Below are positions 10,608 through 19,597 of a stretch of 64,000 nucleotides of DNA, piece after piece (within the stretch, counting starts at the first letter, position 1; every line of letters starts with the position of its first letter). The position numbers and the translations under genes are program-made. This stretch comes from Luteolibacter sp. LG18 (GTDB taxonomy: Bacteria; Verrucomicrobiota; Verrucomicrobiia; Verrucomicrobiales; Akkermansiaceae), in the NCBI RefSeq assembly GCF_036322585.1, contig NZ_AP024600.1, positions 620,001 through 684,000 on the forward strand. The letters run 5' to 3'. A model generated the notes under the pieces. That model was not told the DNA's origin and made no database searches. It was given only the letters and a program-made list of their open reading frames with translations.

Positions 10608-10940
10608 TCACTTCTTCTCAGCCGGCTTCTCTTCCTTTTTGTCGCCTTCCTTCTTCTCGTGCTTCTCTTCCTTGATGGCGGCGAGCTCATCCTTGGAGAG
10701 AGCACCATCCTTGTTGGTGTCGTACTTCTCCAGCAGGTGCTTGCTGCGCTTTTCCGGGATGCCGGCGATCTCCTCCTTGGACAGCTCGCCGTCCTTGTTG
10801 GTGTCGAACTTCTCCAGCAGGCCGGCGGCGCCGCCCTTGCCGTGGTCCTTTTCCTTCTTCTCCTCGCCTTCGGCACGAACGGCCTGGGTTCCGAGGACGA
10901 GCGCGGCGACGGCCGCGACCAGAATCGATTGGTGTTTCAT
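10608..10940 (-). CDS. Secreted EF-hand calcium-binding protein
   Basis: A 110-residue protein with a signal peptide (about residues 1-23, ending AVRA) and two EF-hand loops: DTNKDGELSKEE (46-57) and DTNKDGALSKDE (74-85). Both have Asp/Asn at positions 1, 3 and 5, Gly at 6 and Glu at 12. The C-terminus is Lys/Glu-rich. It probably binds Ca2+ in the periplasm or outside the cell; its partner is unknown. It is convergent with the TlpA-like gene and shares its terminator. Confidence 0.85.
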   Translation of the reverse strand: MKHQSILVAAVAALVLGTQAVRAEGEEKKEKDHGKGGAAGLLEKFDTNKDGELSKEEIAGIPEKRSKHLLEKYDTNKDGALSKDELAAIKEEKHEKKEGDKKEEKPAEKK

Positions 10941-11128
10941 GGTTTGCGATGGGGCGGATGTTTAAATGCCCATTTGTAAATATACACCGCAAGCCACCGG
11001 AAGTCGCGCGGGATTGAAATTTCTTCCTACGACCGAAAACCCCATTCCGAGGATCAGCGGAGCCAAGCAACGGCCGCCCCCCTTCCACCTTGCCAGAGGC
11101 CAAGCCCCCCTTGTAGCACTCTGGAGAC

Positions 11129-12433
11129 ATGTCTGTGACCATCTCTCTCAAGGGGGCTTCGTTCGACCGACTGAAATGGCGAAGAAACCTCGCGCTTTTC
11201 CCATCACCACTCTCCAGCCTAACCACGCTTTGTCTGCTCTACTACGGTGCATCAAGCATTCCCTTAGCCCCTGAAGAGGAGGACGATTCCGAACCGGATG
11301 GAGACGAGTTCTACTGGCTGCACCCCAAAGGCGGCATCCGGGGAATCACTATACGACCGGACGAAGATGGTTTTTCCCTGACCCTCCCCATGGCGGCGGG
11401 TCGCGTGGACTGGGACGCTGCCGCGAAACTCGCCGAAATAGGCCGCCAAGCTGGAGCCATCGTGCACATCGACGGCGAGCCCTTTCTGGATGGAGATCCA
11501 GCCCGCTTGTTCGCGGCCGGATGGGACCACGACTACCGAGCCCTCGCCACACTTCTAGCCGAGAGCGATGAGCCCGAAATCACGCTTCCTATCGGAAACC
11601 TGGTCAACATCAAGATCACGAACCTCGACTCGTCGCCCGAAGAATTCCACGACAGCCTTGCCGCCCGGATGGCCCGGTATGGGGATGCCACCATCGCGAA
11701 CCAGGAGTACGTCCCCAGGTCGGACGGGCAGGAATGCCGCGCTGCCATGGTCGGCGGCTCTCCGACACTCGTGGAATCCGACATTCCCGCGGTTCTCGTA
11801 TATGACAACCCGGCACTGACCGGAAACGAATACCCATTGTTCGACGGACTGCCGATCGCCATGAGCAAATTCTGCGAAGCCATGGGGGATCGGACGGAAA
11901 ACCTCGGCGAATGGACCTATGTACCATCCTTCACCGTCTCCGAGGAGGCAGATCTCCATGCACGGCTCGATCAGGCTTCCGACTCCTTCGATTCGGTCGA
12001 GCGAGCACCGACGCCCTCTCTGATGCTGCAGGAGAGCTTCAGCCTGATGCAGAGGGCTCCCGTACTCGTCTTCCTCCTGATGACGGATACAGGGGACACG
12101 AATACGACCGCCTTCCATGACGCGGTCACTCAAGTGGAGAACGACCACGGCGGCGGTGCCTACATGCTTTTCTCCCTGGCCACGGTCAATTTACAGGCAT
12201 TCCTCAGCGAAGCCCCTGGCTCCGAAGAAGAACAAATCGAATTACTGAGCAAGGTGGGGGCCATTCTCGCAGACTACCCCCCGCTAGAATCCACGCAGAT
12301 CCGGGAAAGCCTTGTCCACCTCGCCAGAACGCTTCGCGACCTCTTCGACCCAACACGGTCGTCGACACGGTACAATACTCTTCTGGAGTCCCTGCAACAC
12401 ACTTTGGAGCCCGCACCGGACGGCTCCGCCTGA
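11129..12433 (+). CDS. Hypothetical protein, 434 residues, acidic
   Basis: The frame is long and uninterrupted, with no convincing competitor on the other strand, and it ends just before a strong terminator. It begins MSVTISLKGASFDRLKW and has no signal peptide or clear membrane helix apart from a weakly hydrophobic stretch near residues 28-46. The part around GIRGITIRPDEDGFSLTLP vaguely recalls DUF4299 proteins, but I cannot confirm this. It is rich in Asp and Glu overall. The function is unknown and the neighbours (EF-hand protein, transketolase) give no clue. Confidence 0.65.
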   Translation: MSVTISLKGASFDRLKWRRNLALFPSPLSSLTTLCLLYYGASSIPLAPEEEDDSEPDGDEFYWLHPKGGIRGITIRPDEDGFSLTLPMAAGRVDWDAAAKLAEIGRQAGAIVHIDGEPFLDGDPARLFAAGWDHDYRALATLLAESDEPEITLPIGNLVNIKITNLDSSPEEFHDSLAARMARYGDATIANQEYVPRSDGQECRAAMVGGSPTLVESDIPAVLVYDNPALTGNEYPLFDGLPIAMSKFCEAMGDRTENLGEWTYVPSFTVSEEADLHARLDQASDSFDSVERAPTPSLMLQESFSLMQRAPVLVFLLMTDTGDTNTTAFHDAVTQVENDHGGGAYMLFSLATVNLQAFLSEAPGSEEEQIELLSKVGAILADYPPLESTQIRESLVHLARTLRDLFDPTRSSTRYNTLLESLQHTLEPAPDGSA

Positions 12434-12470
12434 TCCCTATTTTAGCTAGAATTTTTTCCAACGGAAAATA

Positions 12471-12503
12471 AAACGGCCCGCCGGTGAAGGCGGGCCGTTT
12501 TTC
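12471..12503. terminator. Bidirectional terminator between the 434-residue protein gene and tkt
   Basis: A perfect 12-bp stem (12471-12482 with 12489-12500), six-base loop, A-run before and T-run after. It separates convergent genes. Confidence 0.88.
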
Positions 12504-12528
12504 GAAACGATCTATCGGAACCGGGCGC

Positions 12529-14505
12529 TTACTTGGCGGCGGCGACCACCGAGGCGGTGGTGATGCCGAGCTCCTTGAAGACGGTGTTGCCCGGGGCGCT
12601 GATGCCGAAGCGGTCGATGCCAACCACCTTGCCTTCGAGGCCCACGTACTTCCACCACAGGCCGGAAACGCCGGCCTCGATGGCCACGCGCTTGGTCACG
12701 GCCTTCGGCAGGACGCTCTCGCGGTACTCGTCGCTCTGGCGGTCGAAGCGCTCGAAGCAGGGCAGCGAGACGACGCGGACGCCATCACCCAGCTCCGCGG
12801 CGGCGGCCACGGCGTATTGCAGCTCGGAACCGGAGGCGAGGAGGATGGTGGTCAGCGCGCCGGTTTCCTTCTTCACGATGTAGCCACCACGGATCACGCC
12901 GTCACGGCGCTCGTCCACGGACAGCTCGTTCATGAGCGGGATCGCCTGGCGGGTCAGGATCAGGGCGGTCGGGCCGTCCGTGCGGTTCATCGCGGCAATG
13001 AATGCACCGGCGGTTTCCTCGGCATCGCCCGGGCGGACGACGTCGAGACCCGGGATCACGCGCAGGCCGCTGACGGTTTCCACCGGCTGGTGGGTCGGGC
13101 CGTCCTCACCCACGCCCACGGAGTCGTGGGTGAAGATGTAGGTGACGGGCAGCTTGGACAGCGCGGCGAGGCGGATCGACGGGCGCAGGTAGTCGGCGAA
13201 GACCAGGAAGGTCGCGCCGCTGGTGCGGAAGATGCCGTCGTAGGCGATGCCGTTGCAGATCGCGCCCATGGCGTGCTCGCGGATGCCGTACCAGATGTTG
13301 CGGCCGAGCGGGTTGGTGGCGGAGAAGTCGCCGCCGTCCTTGATGTAGTTCTTGGTGGAGCCGTAAAGGTCGGCGCTGCCGGTGGTGAAGTTCGGCACGG
13401 CCTTGGCCACGGCGTTGATCACGTTGGCACCGGCGGAGCGGGTGGCGTCCTTGTAGTCGGCCGGGAAGGCCGGGATCTTCGCGGAAAGGTCGGACGGGAT
13501 CGCGAGGGCCACGCTCTCGGTCAGCTCGGCGGCCAGCGCCGGGTTGGCGGCGGTCCAGGCTTCGTAGGTGGCTTCCCAGGCGGCGTAGGCCTGCTTGCCG
13601 GCTTCCTTCTTCTCGGCGAAGAACGCGCGAACTTCGTCGGAGACGAAGAAGTGCTGGTCCGCCGGGAGGCCGAGGCCCTTGCGGGCTTCGTCGATGAACT
13701 TGGCGCCACCTTCACCGTGGGCCTTGGCGGTGCCGGCCACTTCCGGGATGCCCTTGCCGATCACGGTCTTGGCGATGATCACCTTCGGGCGGCCGTTGTC
13801 GTCGGCCTTGGCCTTGGAAAGGGCCGCGGAGATCGCGGCGAAGTCGTGGCCATCGATGGTCACGGCGTCCCAACCCTGGGACTTGAAGTACTGCTCGGCG
13901 TCCTCGCCCTGGGTCACATCCGCCATCGCGTCGAGGGTGACGTCGTTGGAGTCATAGATGAGCACCAGGTTGTCGAGGCCGACGTGGGCGGCGAAGGCGA
14001 TCGCTTCCTTGGCGACACCTTCCTGGAGGCAGCCGTCACCGTGGAGAGCGAAGATGTGCTGGTCGAAGATGACGTGGTCGGCGGTGTTGAACTTGGCGGC
14101 GGCGCGCTTGCCGGAAAGGGCGAAGCCCACGGCGTTCGCGATGCCCTGGCCGAGCGGGCCGGTGGTGGCCTCAACGCCCACGGTCTCAAAGGACTCCGGG
14201 TGACCCGGGGTGTGCGAGCCGAGCTGGCGGAAGTTCTTCAGCTCCTCGATCGGGAGATCGTAGCCGGAGAGGTTCAGCCAGGAGTAGAGGAACATCGAAC
14301 CGTGGCCGGCGGAGAGGATGAAGCGGTCGCGGTTGAGCCACTTCGGCGCGTCCGGATTGTGGCGCAGGGTTTCCGAATACAGCACGGCGCCGATCTCGGC
14401 GCAGCCGAGCGGAAGCCCGAGGTGGCCGGAGGAGCAAGCGTGGACGGCGTCCATGGCGAGGCCACGGGCTTGGTTGGCGGCTGCGGAGAGCAGGGTCGTG
14501 TTCAT
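12529..14505 (-). CDS. tkt: Transketolase
   Basis: A thiamine-diphosphate enzyme moving two-carbon units between sugar phosphates in the pentose phosphate pathway. The 658-residue length is normal. Visible landmarks are the N-terminal [16 protein letters not shown], the substrate loop [22 protein letters not shown], and the ThDP motif [19 protein letters not shown]. Also present are the Pyr-domain stretch [17 protein letters not shown] and [18 protein letters not shown]. The start at [15 protein letters not shown] fits the family; upstream in-frame sequence to 14595 is probably untranslated. No Shine-Dalgarno is visible. It is convergent with the preceding gene and divergent from tRNA-Glu. 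Confidence 0.95.
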   Translation of the reverse strand: MNTTLLSAAANQARGLAMDAVHACSSGHLGLPLGCAEIGAVLYSETLRHNPDAPKWLNRDRFILSAGHGSMFLYSWLNLSGYDLPIEELKNFRQLGSHTPGHPESFETVGVEATTGPLGQGIANAVGFALSGKRAAAKFNTADHVIFDQHIFALHGDGCLQEGVAKEAIAFAAHVGLDNLVLIYDSNDVTLDAMADVTQGEDAEQYFKSQGWDAVTIDGHDFAAISAALSKAKADDNGRPKVIIAKTVIGKGIPEVAGTAKAHGEGGAKFIDEARKGLGLPADQHFFVSDEVRAFFAEKKEAGKQAYAAWEATYEAWTAANPALAAELTESVALAIPSDLSAKIPAFPADYKDATRSAGANVINAVAKAVPNFTTGSADLYGSTKNYIKDGGDFSATNPLGRNIWYGIREHAMGAICNGIAYDGIFRTSGATFLVFADYLRPSIRLAALSKLPVTYIFTHDSVGVGEDGPTHQPVETVSGLRVIPGLDVVRPGDAEETAGAFIAAMNRTDGPTALILTRQAIPLMNELSVDERRDGVIRGGYIVKKETGALTTILLASGSELQYAVAAAAELGDGVRVVSLPCFERFDRQSDEYRESVLPKAVTKRVAIEAGVSGLWWKYVGLEGKVVGIDRFGISAPGNTVFKELGITTASVVAAAK

Positions 14506-14686
14506 GCGGATGAGGAGGTAGGAAGGGCGGACACCGTAGGGACCGGCAACCGGATGACAAGCGGGTTTGGAATGCCTTGTATGAATTGCCCTCAACCACC
14601 CGCCTCAAAAATTGTGACGATTGCTTCATTTTCCTCTTGAACGGGGGCCGGAGGTCGTGCTTCTTTCCGCCCGCACCGCGACCAAC

Positions 14687-14761
14687 GACCCGTTCGTCTA
14701 TCGGTTAGGACTCTAGATTTTCATTCTAGCAAGAAGGGTTCGACTCCCTTACGGGTCGCCA
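14687..14761 (+). tRNA. tRNA-Glu (anticodon TTC), copy 1
   Basis: A 75-nt cloverleaf with acceptor stem GACCCGT paired with ACGGGTC, discriminator G and encoded CCA (14759-14761). The anticodon stem CTAGA/TCTAG holds loop TTTTCAT, giving anticodon TTC. The T arm is AGGGTTCGACTCCCT. A second identical gene lies at 17374-17448. Confidence 0.95.
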
Positions 14762-14775
14762 TCTCGGCACAGAAT

Positions 14776-14806
14776 AGCCACCGGATCTCCGGTGGCTTTC
14801 TTGTTT
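14776..14806 (+). terminator. Terminator after tRNA-Glu copy 1
   Basis: Stem AGCCACCGG (14776-14784) with CCGGTGGCT (14789-14797), loop ATCT, followed by TTCTTGTTTT. Confidence 0.88.
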
Positions 14807-14872
14807 TCCCGCCACGCGGAAAGTGGTTTTCGATGAAGGATCGGAGCATTCGGCGAAGTATTGCCTGCAACA

Positions 14873-15730
14873 ATGCCGCGATCTCCATTTGTTTTATACT
14901 CCCTCCTCGTGGTGGCGCCGCTGGCGTCCGCCGAGCCTCCCCAGAAGGTCTTTGAGACCAACTGCTCCGCCTGCCACGCGGTCGATCAGAAACTGGTCGG
15001 CCCGTCCCTGATCGAGATCGCCGGCATCTACGGCAAGGATCAGAAGGGCTTCCTCGCCTGGTGCATGAAGCCCGGCCACAAGCGCCCGGACGCCATCGAG
15101 ATGCCCTCGATGGCCCACCTCGGCACGCCCACGCTCACGGAGCTGCACGCCTGGATCCTGAAAACCACCTCCGGCAAGAAGGAGAAGGCGACCAAGGGGG
15201 AATTCATCGAACCACCCCCGAAAGACGGTCCGCAGATCCAGCGGATCTTCCTGCCGGACAGCTCGCCCGCGGCCATCGCGGTGGCCCTGCCGGGAAAGAT
15301 CTCCTACTGCTTCGACGCGGCGGAGTGCCGCCTCCGCTACGTGTGGACCGGCGGCTTCATCGATGGCGCCCCGTATTGGAAGGGCAACGGGTCCTCCCAA
15401 GCGACGATCACGGGCAACGTCGTCTACCGTGAGACCACAGCGGCCATCGGAACCGGCAAATCGCCGACCTCAGCCGCACCGAAATTCCTCGGCTACAGCG
15501 TAAAGGATGGCCTCCCGACCTTCCGCTACGTGCGCGAGGGCGTTCGCTACACCGAAACCATCCACGCCCTGTCCGATGGCAGCGGCATCGAACGCGAGTT
15601 CACCACCGATGCCTCCGTGCCGCTGACCCTTACCCCGCCCGCCCGAGGCACCCTCCAATCCAGCACCGGCGGCCTGACCGTGCCGGCCGACCACGCGAAA
15701 TCCTTCACCCTGACCAGCCGTTGGAAATGA
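14873..15730 (+). CDS. Secreted c-type cytochrome domain protein
   Basis: A 285-residue protein with a signal peptide (MPRSPFVLYSLLVVAPLASA) and one heme motif CSACH at residues 31-35. A Met-containing segment, EMPSMAHLG, could supply the sixth heme ligand, so residues 21-110 look like a small class I cytochrome c. The remaining C-terminal part (about 165 residues) is beta-rich in appearance and not recognised. The frame is open from 14861, but the ATG at 14873 precedes the signal peptide directly. Its stop overlaps the next start (ATGA at 15727-15730), so the two genes are translationally coupled. This suggests the cytochrome accepts electrons from the dehydrogenase-like partner. Confidence 0.82.
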   Translation: MPRSPFVLYSLLVVAPLASAEPPQKVFETNCSACHAVDQKLVGPSLIEIAGIYGKDQKGFLAWCMKPGHKRPDAIEMPSMAHLGTPTLTELHAWILKTTSGKKEKATKGEFIEPPPKDGPQIQRIFLPDSSPAAIAVALPGKISYCFDAAECRLRYVWTGGFIDGAPYWKGNGSSQATITGNVVYRETTAAIGTGKSPTSAAPKFLGYSVKDGLPTFRYVREGVRYTETIHALSDGSGIEREFTTDASVPLTLTPPARGTLQSSTGGLTVPADHAKSFTLTSRWK

Positions 15731-17232
15731 GAACCGCCCCCTGCACCTCCCTCATCCTGCTCGCCACCGCGGCCGCGGCGCTGGCCGCCCCGTCGTTCAA
15801 GATCGAACCCATGCCGCTGCCCGAGGGCGTGGACCCGCAGATCGGCGGGGTCGACGTGCTGCCGGATGGCCGGGTCGCCACCGTCTTCCATCGCGGCGAG
15901 GCGCTGATCTTCGATCCCGCGAAGAAAACCTGGAGCCGTTTCGCGGAAGGCCTGCACGAACCGCTCGGCGTGCTGGCGGAAACCACCTCGTCCTGGCTGG
16001 TCATGCAACGCTCCGAGCTGACCCGTCTCCGCGATACGGACGGCGATGGAACGGCGGACGATTACGAGACGGTCTTCGATGGCTTCGGCATGACGGGGAA
16101 CTATCACGAGTTCGCCTTCGGCCCGGTGAAGGCGAAGGACGGTTCACTCTACATCTCGCTGAATCTGGCCTCGAATGGCGCGGGCACCGCTCCGGAGGTC
16201 CGCGGCCCGTGGTCGGACATCGGCGCCCTGAACCGCCAGCAGATGGTCAACTCCCCCGATTGGAAGAAGCAGTCGAAATCAGCGGGGCGCATGTATTCCC
16301 GCGTCGCCTGGCGCGGCTGGGTGCTGCGCCTCAGCCCGGATGGCAAGCAGATGGAGCCCTTCGCCTGCGGTTTCCGCTCGCCCGATGGCATCGGCTTCGA
16401 TGCGGACGGCAATCTGCTGATCACGGACAACCAGGGCGACTGGCGGGGCACCTCCCCGCTCTATGTCGTGAAACGAGGCGGCTTCTACGGCCAACCTGCC
16501 TCGCTGGTGTGGCGGAAGGATTGGAAGGACGGCGATCCGCTGAAGCTCCCGGTGGCCAAGCTGGAAAGCCTGCGTACCGTGGAATCCGCACGCTTCCCCC
16601 AGGGCGATCTCGCGAACTCCCCCACCCAACCGGTGGTCATCCCGCCCTCGTGGGGCCCCTATGCCGGGAACGTCTTGATCGGCGAGATGAACCAGAAGCG
16701 CATGGTCCGCTATCTGCCGGATGACGTCGGCGGTTTCCGCCAAGGCGCGCTGGTCCCGATGTTCGACGGCACCTCGCTCGGCAATGGCAACCATCGCCTC
16801 GCCTTCGCTCCGGATGGCACGCTCTGGGTCGGGAAAACCCACCTCTCTTGGGCGGGCGACCGCGGTCTGGTGAAGATTGTTCCGCAGGATATCGCATCCG
16901 CGTTCACCGTGATGTCGTGCAAGCAGGGGAAGGCCGCCCAAAGCCAAACCCTCACCCTGCACCTCAGCCAGCCGCTGGACAGCACCCCGCCCTCCATCGC
17001 GATCCAGCGCTACGGATACGCCTATCACGAGGACTACGGTTCGCCGAAGACCGACCCCGCCACGGTGGATCCGGACAGCGTCATGGTTTCCAAGGATGGA
17101 CGGGATCTGACGATCACGCTGAAGCTGACCGCCGGACAGATCCATGAGCTGGATCTTTCCAAGCTCAAGTCCCGCGACGGACAGCCGCTGGAAGGAAAGA
17201 AGGTCTACTACCAGGCCGCGAAGGTCCTCTGA
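15727..17232 (+). CDS. Secreted beta-propeller dehydrogenase-like protein (PQQ glucose/sorbosone dehydrogenase family)
   Basis: A 501-residue protein with an N-terminal signal peptide (MRTAPCTSLILLATAAAALA). The body has propeller-type repeats found in glucose/sorbosone dehydrogenase-like proteins: LPDGRVATVFHRGEAL, LRDTDGDGTADDYETVFDGFG, FRSPDGIGFDADGNLLITDNQG and HRLAFAPDGTLWVGKTH. The C-terminal 110 residues form a separate Ig-like or carbohydrate-binding-like part. Family members oxidise sugars or related substrates using a quinone cofactor, though many verrucomicrobial homologues are uncharacterised. It is coupled by a 4-base overlap to the upstream cytochrome c gene, consistent with an electron-donor role. 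Substrate is unknown. Confidence 0.8.
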   Translation: MRTAPCTSLILLATAAAALAAPSFKIEPMPLPEGVDPQIGGVDVLPDGRVATVFHRGEALIFDPAKKTWSRFAEGLHEPLGVLAETTSSWLVMQRSELTRLRDTDGDGTADDYETVFDGFGMTGNYHEFAFGPVKAKDGSLYISLNLASNGAGTAPEVRGPWSDIGALNRQQMVNSPDWKKQSKSAGRMYSRVAWRGWVLRLSPDGKQMEPFACGFRSPDGIGFDADGNLLITDNQGDWRGTSPLYVVKRGGFYGQPASLVWRKDWKDGDPLKLPVAKLESLRTVESARFPQGDLANSPTQPVVIPPSWGPYAGNVLIGEMNQKRMVRYLPDDVGGFRQGALVPMFDGTSLGNGNHRLAFAPDGTLWVGKTHLSWAGDRGLVKIVPQDIASAFTVMSCKQGKAAQSQTLTLHLSQPLDSTPPSIAIQRYGYAYHEDYGSPKTDPATVDPDSVMVSKDGRDLTITLKLTAGQIHELDLSKLKSRDGQPLEGKKVYYQAAKVL

Positions 17233-17373
17233 CCGGAAATCGGACCACGGCCTAGGTCTCTCCGCGGCTTGATTTCCAGCGGCGGAGAGACTACAAATTT
17301 TCCCAAAGCTTCCGTTTTTCCTCTTGAACGCCATGCGGGCGTCATGCTTCCTTCCGCCCGCACCGCGACCAAC

Positions 17374-17448
17374 GACCCGTTCGTCTATCGGTTAGGACTC
17401 TAGATTTTCATTCTAGCAAGAAGGGTTCGACTCCCTTACGGGTCGCCA
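17374..17448 (+). tRNA. tRNA-Glu (anticodon TTC), copy 2
   Basis: Identical in sequence to the gene at 14687-14761, including CCA (17446-17448). It lies 2687 bp downstream of copy 1 in the same orientation. Confidence 0.95.
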
Positions 17449-17462
17449 TCTCGGCACAGAAT

Positions 17463-17493
17463 AGCCACCGGATCTCCGGTGGCTTTCTTGTTT
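17463..17493 (+). terminator. Terminator after tRNA-Glu copy 2
   Basis: Same hairpin as after copy 1: AGCCACCGG (17463-17471), loop ATCT, CCGGTGGCT (17476-17484), then TTCTTGTTTTT. Confidence 0.88.
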
Positions 17494-17555
17494 TTGGGAC
17501 CCGCGGTCCGCTCCCGGTCGAGATCTCTCGCCATCGTTGGCATCTCCCGGTAGCC

Positions 17556-18398
17556 GTGAAGCAATCACCCATGCCCGCCCCACAACCCCATCGGCTCCGC
17601 TTCATCTTCCCGAGCGACGTGATCGAGCCCCGTAAACCGGATGAGGCGTTTCTCGATCAAATCGAAGCCTTCCGCGAAGCGGGATTCCCGACCTCCGTTG
17701 TCTCGATCGAATACCTGCAGATGGGAGAGCGGAGAATCCACCCGCGGCCGGAACCCGACGAAACCGTCGTCTACCGGGGCTGGATGATGAACGCGGCCGA
17801 CTATCGGGCCTTCTGCGAGGCGGTCTCCGCCACCGGAGCCATGCCCTTGACCGGGGCGGACACCTACCTCGCCTGCCACCACCTGCCGAATTGGTATCCC
17901 TTCATTGCCGAATTCACCCCACGAACGGTCACGTTTCCGCCCGATGCGGATTTGGCCTCGGAACTCAAGGCCCTCGATTGGGAGGCCTATTTCATCAAGG
18001 ATCACGTGAAGTCGCTCAAGACCGACTCCGGCTCGATCCTGCGCTCCACCGAGGGCGTCGGACGGCTGGTGGCGGACATGGTCAAGTTTCGCGGCGAGAT
18101 TGAAGGCGGTTTTTGCGTCCGCGAGGTGGAGGATTTTATCCCCGAGTCCGAGGTCCGGTATTTCGTGATCCTCGGCATACCGTTCTCGAACGATCCCAAT
18201 CAACCGGTCCCAGATATTGTCGTTGAAGCCGCGTCTCGCATTCGCAGCCCCTTTTTCAGCGTGGATGTCATCCGCCGCTCCGACGGAGTCGAGCGCATCG
18301 TGGAAATCGGTGACGGCCAGGTCTCCGACGTCGTGGGATGGACACCGGCACGATTGGCAGCGGCCTGGAAGCACCAGGCAGGGCAACCGCCCAGATGA
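17556..18398 (+). CDS. ATP-grasp domain protein (R2K-like clade)
   Basis: About 280 residues from a GTG start at 17556; an ATG start at 17571 is equally possible. The pattern resembles the ATP-grasp R2K group: an N-terminal RLRFIFPSDVIEPRKPDE, a central FIKDHVKSLKT lysine region, EVRYFVILGIPFS, and a terminal RIVEIGDGQVSDVVGW containing the metal-binding acidic residues. ATP-grasp enzymes ligate a carboxylate to an amine or thiol using ATP; the substrate is not evident. It follows tRNA-Glu copy 2 and its terminator and so is probably transcribed on its own. No signal peptide. Confidence 0.75.
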   Translation: MKQSPMPAPQPHRLRFIFPSDVIEPRKPDEAFLDQIEAFREAGFPTSVVSIEYLQMGERRIHPRPEPDETVVYRGWMMNAADYRAFCEAVSATGAMPLTGADTYLACHHLPNWYPFIAEFTPRTVTFPPDADLASELKALDWEAYFIKDHVKSLKTDSGSILRSTEGVGRLVADMVKFRGEIEGGFCVREVEDFIPESEVRYFVILGIPFSNDPNQPVPDIVVEAASRIRSPFFSVDVIRRSDGVERIVEIGDGQVSDVVGWTPARLAAAWKHQAGQPPR

Positions 18399-18520
18399 GC
18401 TGGGCCACTGGTTTGGCAACGACTAGGGATTGCCCACCGCATACGAGCGGCCCAAATTGCCCCAACGCGCCGGAGGATTCGACTTGTTTGAGCCCAGGAA
18501 TCGGGCAGCGATGAGAGTGG

Positions 18521-19177
18521 ATGCGCCGCGGCACAGTCATGATCCTGCTTCTGTGCGCCTCATGCGACCGTCCTGAAGATCCGAAATCCGCGGACCGGAA
18601 GGGCACGCTCCGTTCCCATCGGAACGGGGGCGATTCGCAGGAACCCCCGCCGAAACAACGAGTGGATTCACGCCCACCGCAAGGAACTCCACGGTTGCGG
18701 AAGGAGCTGATGCGGCTCGAAACTCTGGACGATGACCAGGACTTCGGGAGAGCATTGAAAGCCTTGGCCGAAGGAGCAACGGGAGAAGACAGCAAGGCAC
18801 TGGAGGACTATCTCACGCGGGTGGAGAACAGCAGCCGCTACAACGAAGGCTACACGAAAGTGGCCGAGTGGTATCTGGAGGACAACGATCTCGTCACTGC
18901 CAGCCTGTGGGGAAAACGGATCACCGGTCGCAAAGGGCCCCAGATCGTCTTGCGCCTCTGGAGCCTTTACGAGCAAGCGGATGCCGCCACACGGGCCAAG
19001 GTCGATGCGTTGCCGGATCCAAGCCGGGACCAGTGGCTTGGGAAATCCGGGCTCCGCAGCAACAAGGGTCAGTCCACGGAATATGAGCCACCTGAATTGC
19101 CCTCGGCGGTTGGAGCCCCGCCCGATGGACGTGGAAGCCTTTTCCCGACCACACCCCAGAGCATCGGGTCCCAGTAG
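18521..19177 (+). CDS. Hypothetical protein, possible lipoprotein
   Basis: A 218-residue frame starting MRRGTVMILLLCASC. The short hydrophobic N-terminus followed by Cys15 could be a lipoprotein signal, although the lipobox is weak. The next 50 residues are polar and Pro/Arg-rich. The middle (about 60-170) looks helical, with LRKELMRLETLDDDQDFGR and YNEGYTKVAEWYLEDND suggesting TPR-like or bundled helices. The C-terminus is low complexity. No family is recognised. The gene is flanked by an ATP-grasp gene and the iron-uptake locus, with no sign of coupling to either. Confidence 0.5.
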   Translation: MRRGTVMILLLCASCDRPEDPKSADRKGTLRSHRNGGDSQEPPPKQRVDSRPPQGTPRLRKELMRLETLDDDQDFGRALKALAEGATGEDSKALEDYLTRVENSSRYNEGYTKVAEWYLEDNDLVTASLWGKRITGRKGPQIVLRLWSLYEQADAATRAKVDALPDPSRDQWLGKSGLRSNKGQSTEYEPPELPSAVGAPPDGRGSLFPTTPQSIGSQ

Positions 19178-19365
19178 AGTCAAATCGGGGGGCGGAAGCC
19201 GCCATTTGTGCAGTTTGGGGGGCTATCAGAGCAGGCAACTGCGGTCGTTCCAACTGACCAGCAGAGCAGCACCAGGGCAATTAGGTCGCTCATTTTCTGG
19301 CTGTTACAGCCAACATTACATTTCCGTCATTATTGAGAATGGATCACGCTTGCTGTTTTGTTGAT

Positions 19366-19384
19366 ATTGAGACGCATTCTCATT
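19366..19384 (+). promoter_or_regulatory. Fur-like box upstream of first TonB receptor
   Basis: ATTGAGACGCATTCTCATT matches the box at 21796-21814 at 17 of 19 positions. It resembles Fur boxes with inverted ATGAGA/TCTCAT halves. It lies 29 bp before the ATG at 19414. Iron control is inferred. Confidence 0.6.
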
Positions 19385-19413
19385 TCAGACGCTTGCGAGC
19401 GTTCCCCGCACTC

Positions 19414-19596
19414 ATGAAATCGAAGCCTGCCCTGCTCAAGACTCCCCTCTCGGCCCGCGAGACGATCGCCCTGACCGCTTTGCTGGCCGCTGGCCGCTGG
19501 CCACGCCATCGCCGCCGATGCCCCCGCCAAGCCGAAGGAAGACGAGAAGAAGAAAAAGGACGCCCAGGAGGCCCAAGGTCCCCAGAGCCTGGGTGA
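19414..19596 (+). pseudogene. Orphaned 5' part of the first TonB receptor (signal peptide, frameshifted)
   Basis: The ATG at 19414 opens MKSKPALLKTPLSARETIAL, clearly homologous to the N-terminus of the intact receptor at 21868. After ALTALLAAG the frame turns to Arg/Pro-rich nonsense and stops at 19596. The correct continuation (GHAIAADAP...) exists in the next frame and runs into the receptor body at 19598. The switch falls in a 7-bp tandem repeat at 19483-19503; removing one 7-bp unit restores a single 752-codon gene. This is either a pseudogene, a phase-variable gene in the OFF state, or a sequencing error. Confidence 0.8.
19483..19503 (+). repeat. 7-bp tandem repeat causing a frameshift in the TonB receptor leader
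   Basis: Three near-identical units CTGGCCG, CTGGCCG, CTGGCCA lie at 19483-19489, 19490-19496 and 19497-19503. One unit fewer would put the signal peptide in frame with the receptor. Confidence 0.85.
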
Positions 19597-19597
19597 C

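Larger units (their letters stand above)
14628..14806 (+). repeat. Direct repeat copy 1 (promoter, tRNA-Glu, terminator)
   Basis: This block matches 17315-17493 at a constant offset of 2687 bp with no gaps. It starts at the shared TTTTCCTCTTGAAC and runs through the tRNA and its terminator to TTCTTGTTTT. The tRNA and downstream part are identical; the 25 or so bases after TTGAAC diverge. Both copies keep TTGAAC-N17-CTTC, a possible promoter. Confidence 0.85.
17315..17493 (+). repeat. Direct repeat copy 2 (promoter, tRNA-Glu, terminator)
   Basis: Second copy of the block at 14628-14806. The two copies bracket the cytochrome and dehydrogenase gene pair. Confidence 0.85.
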
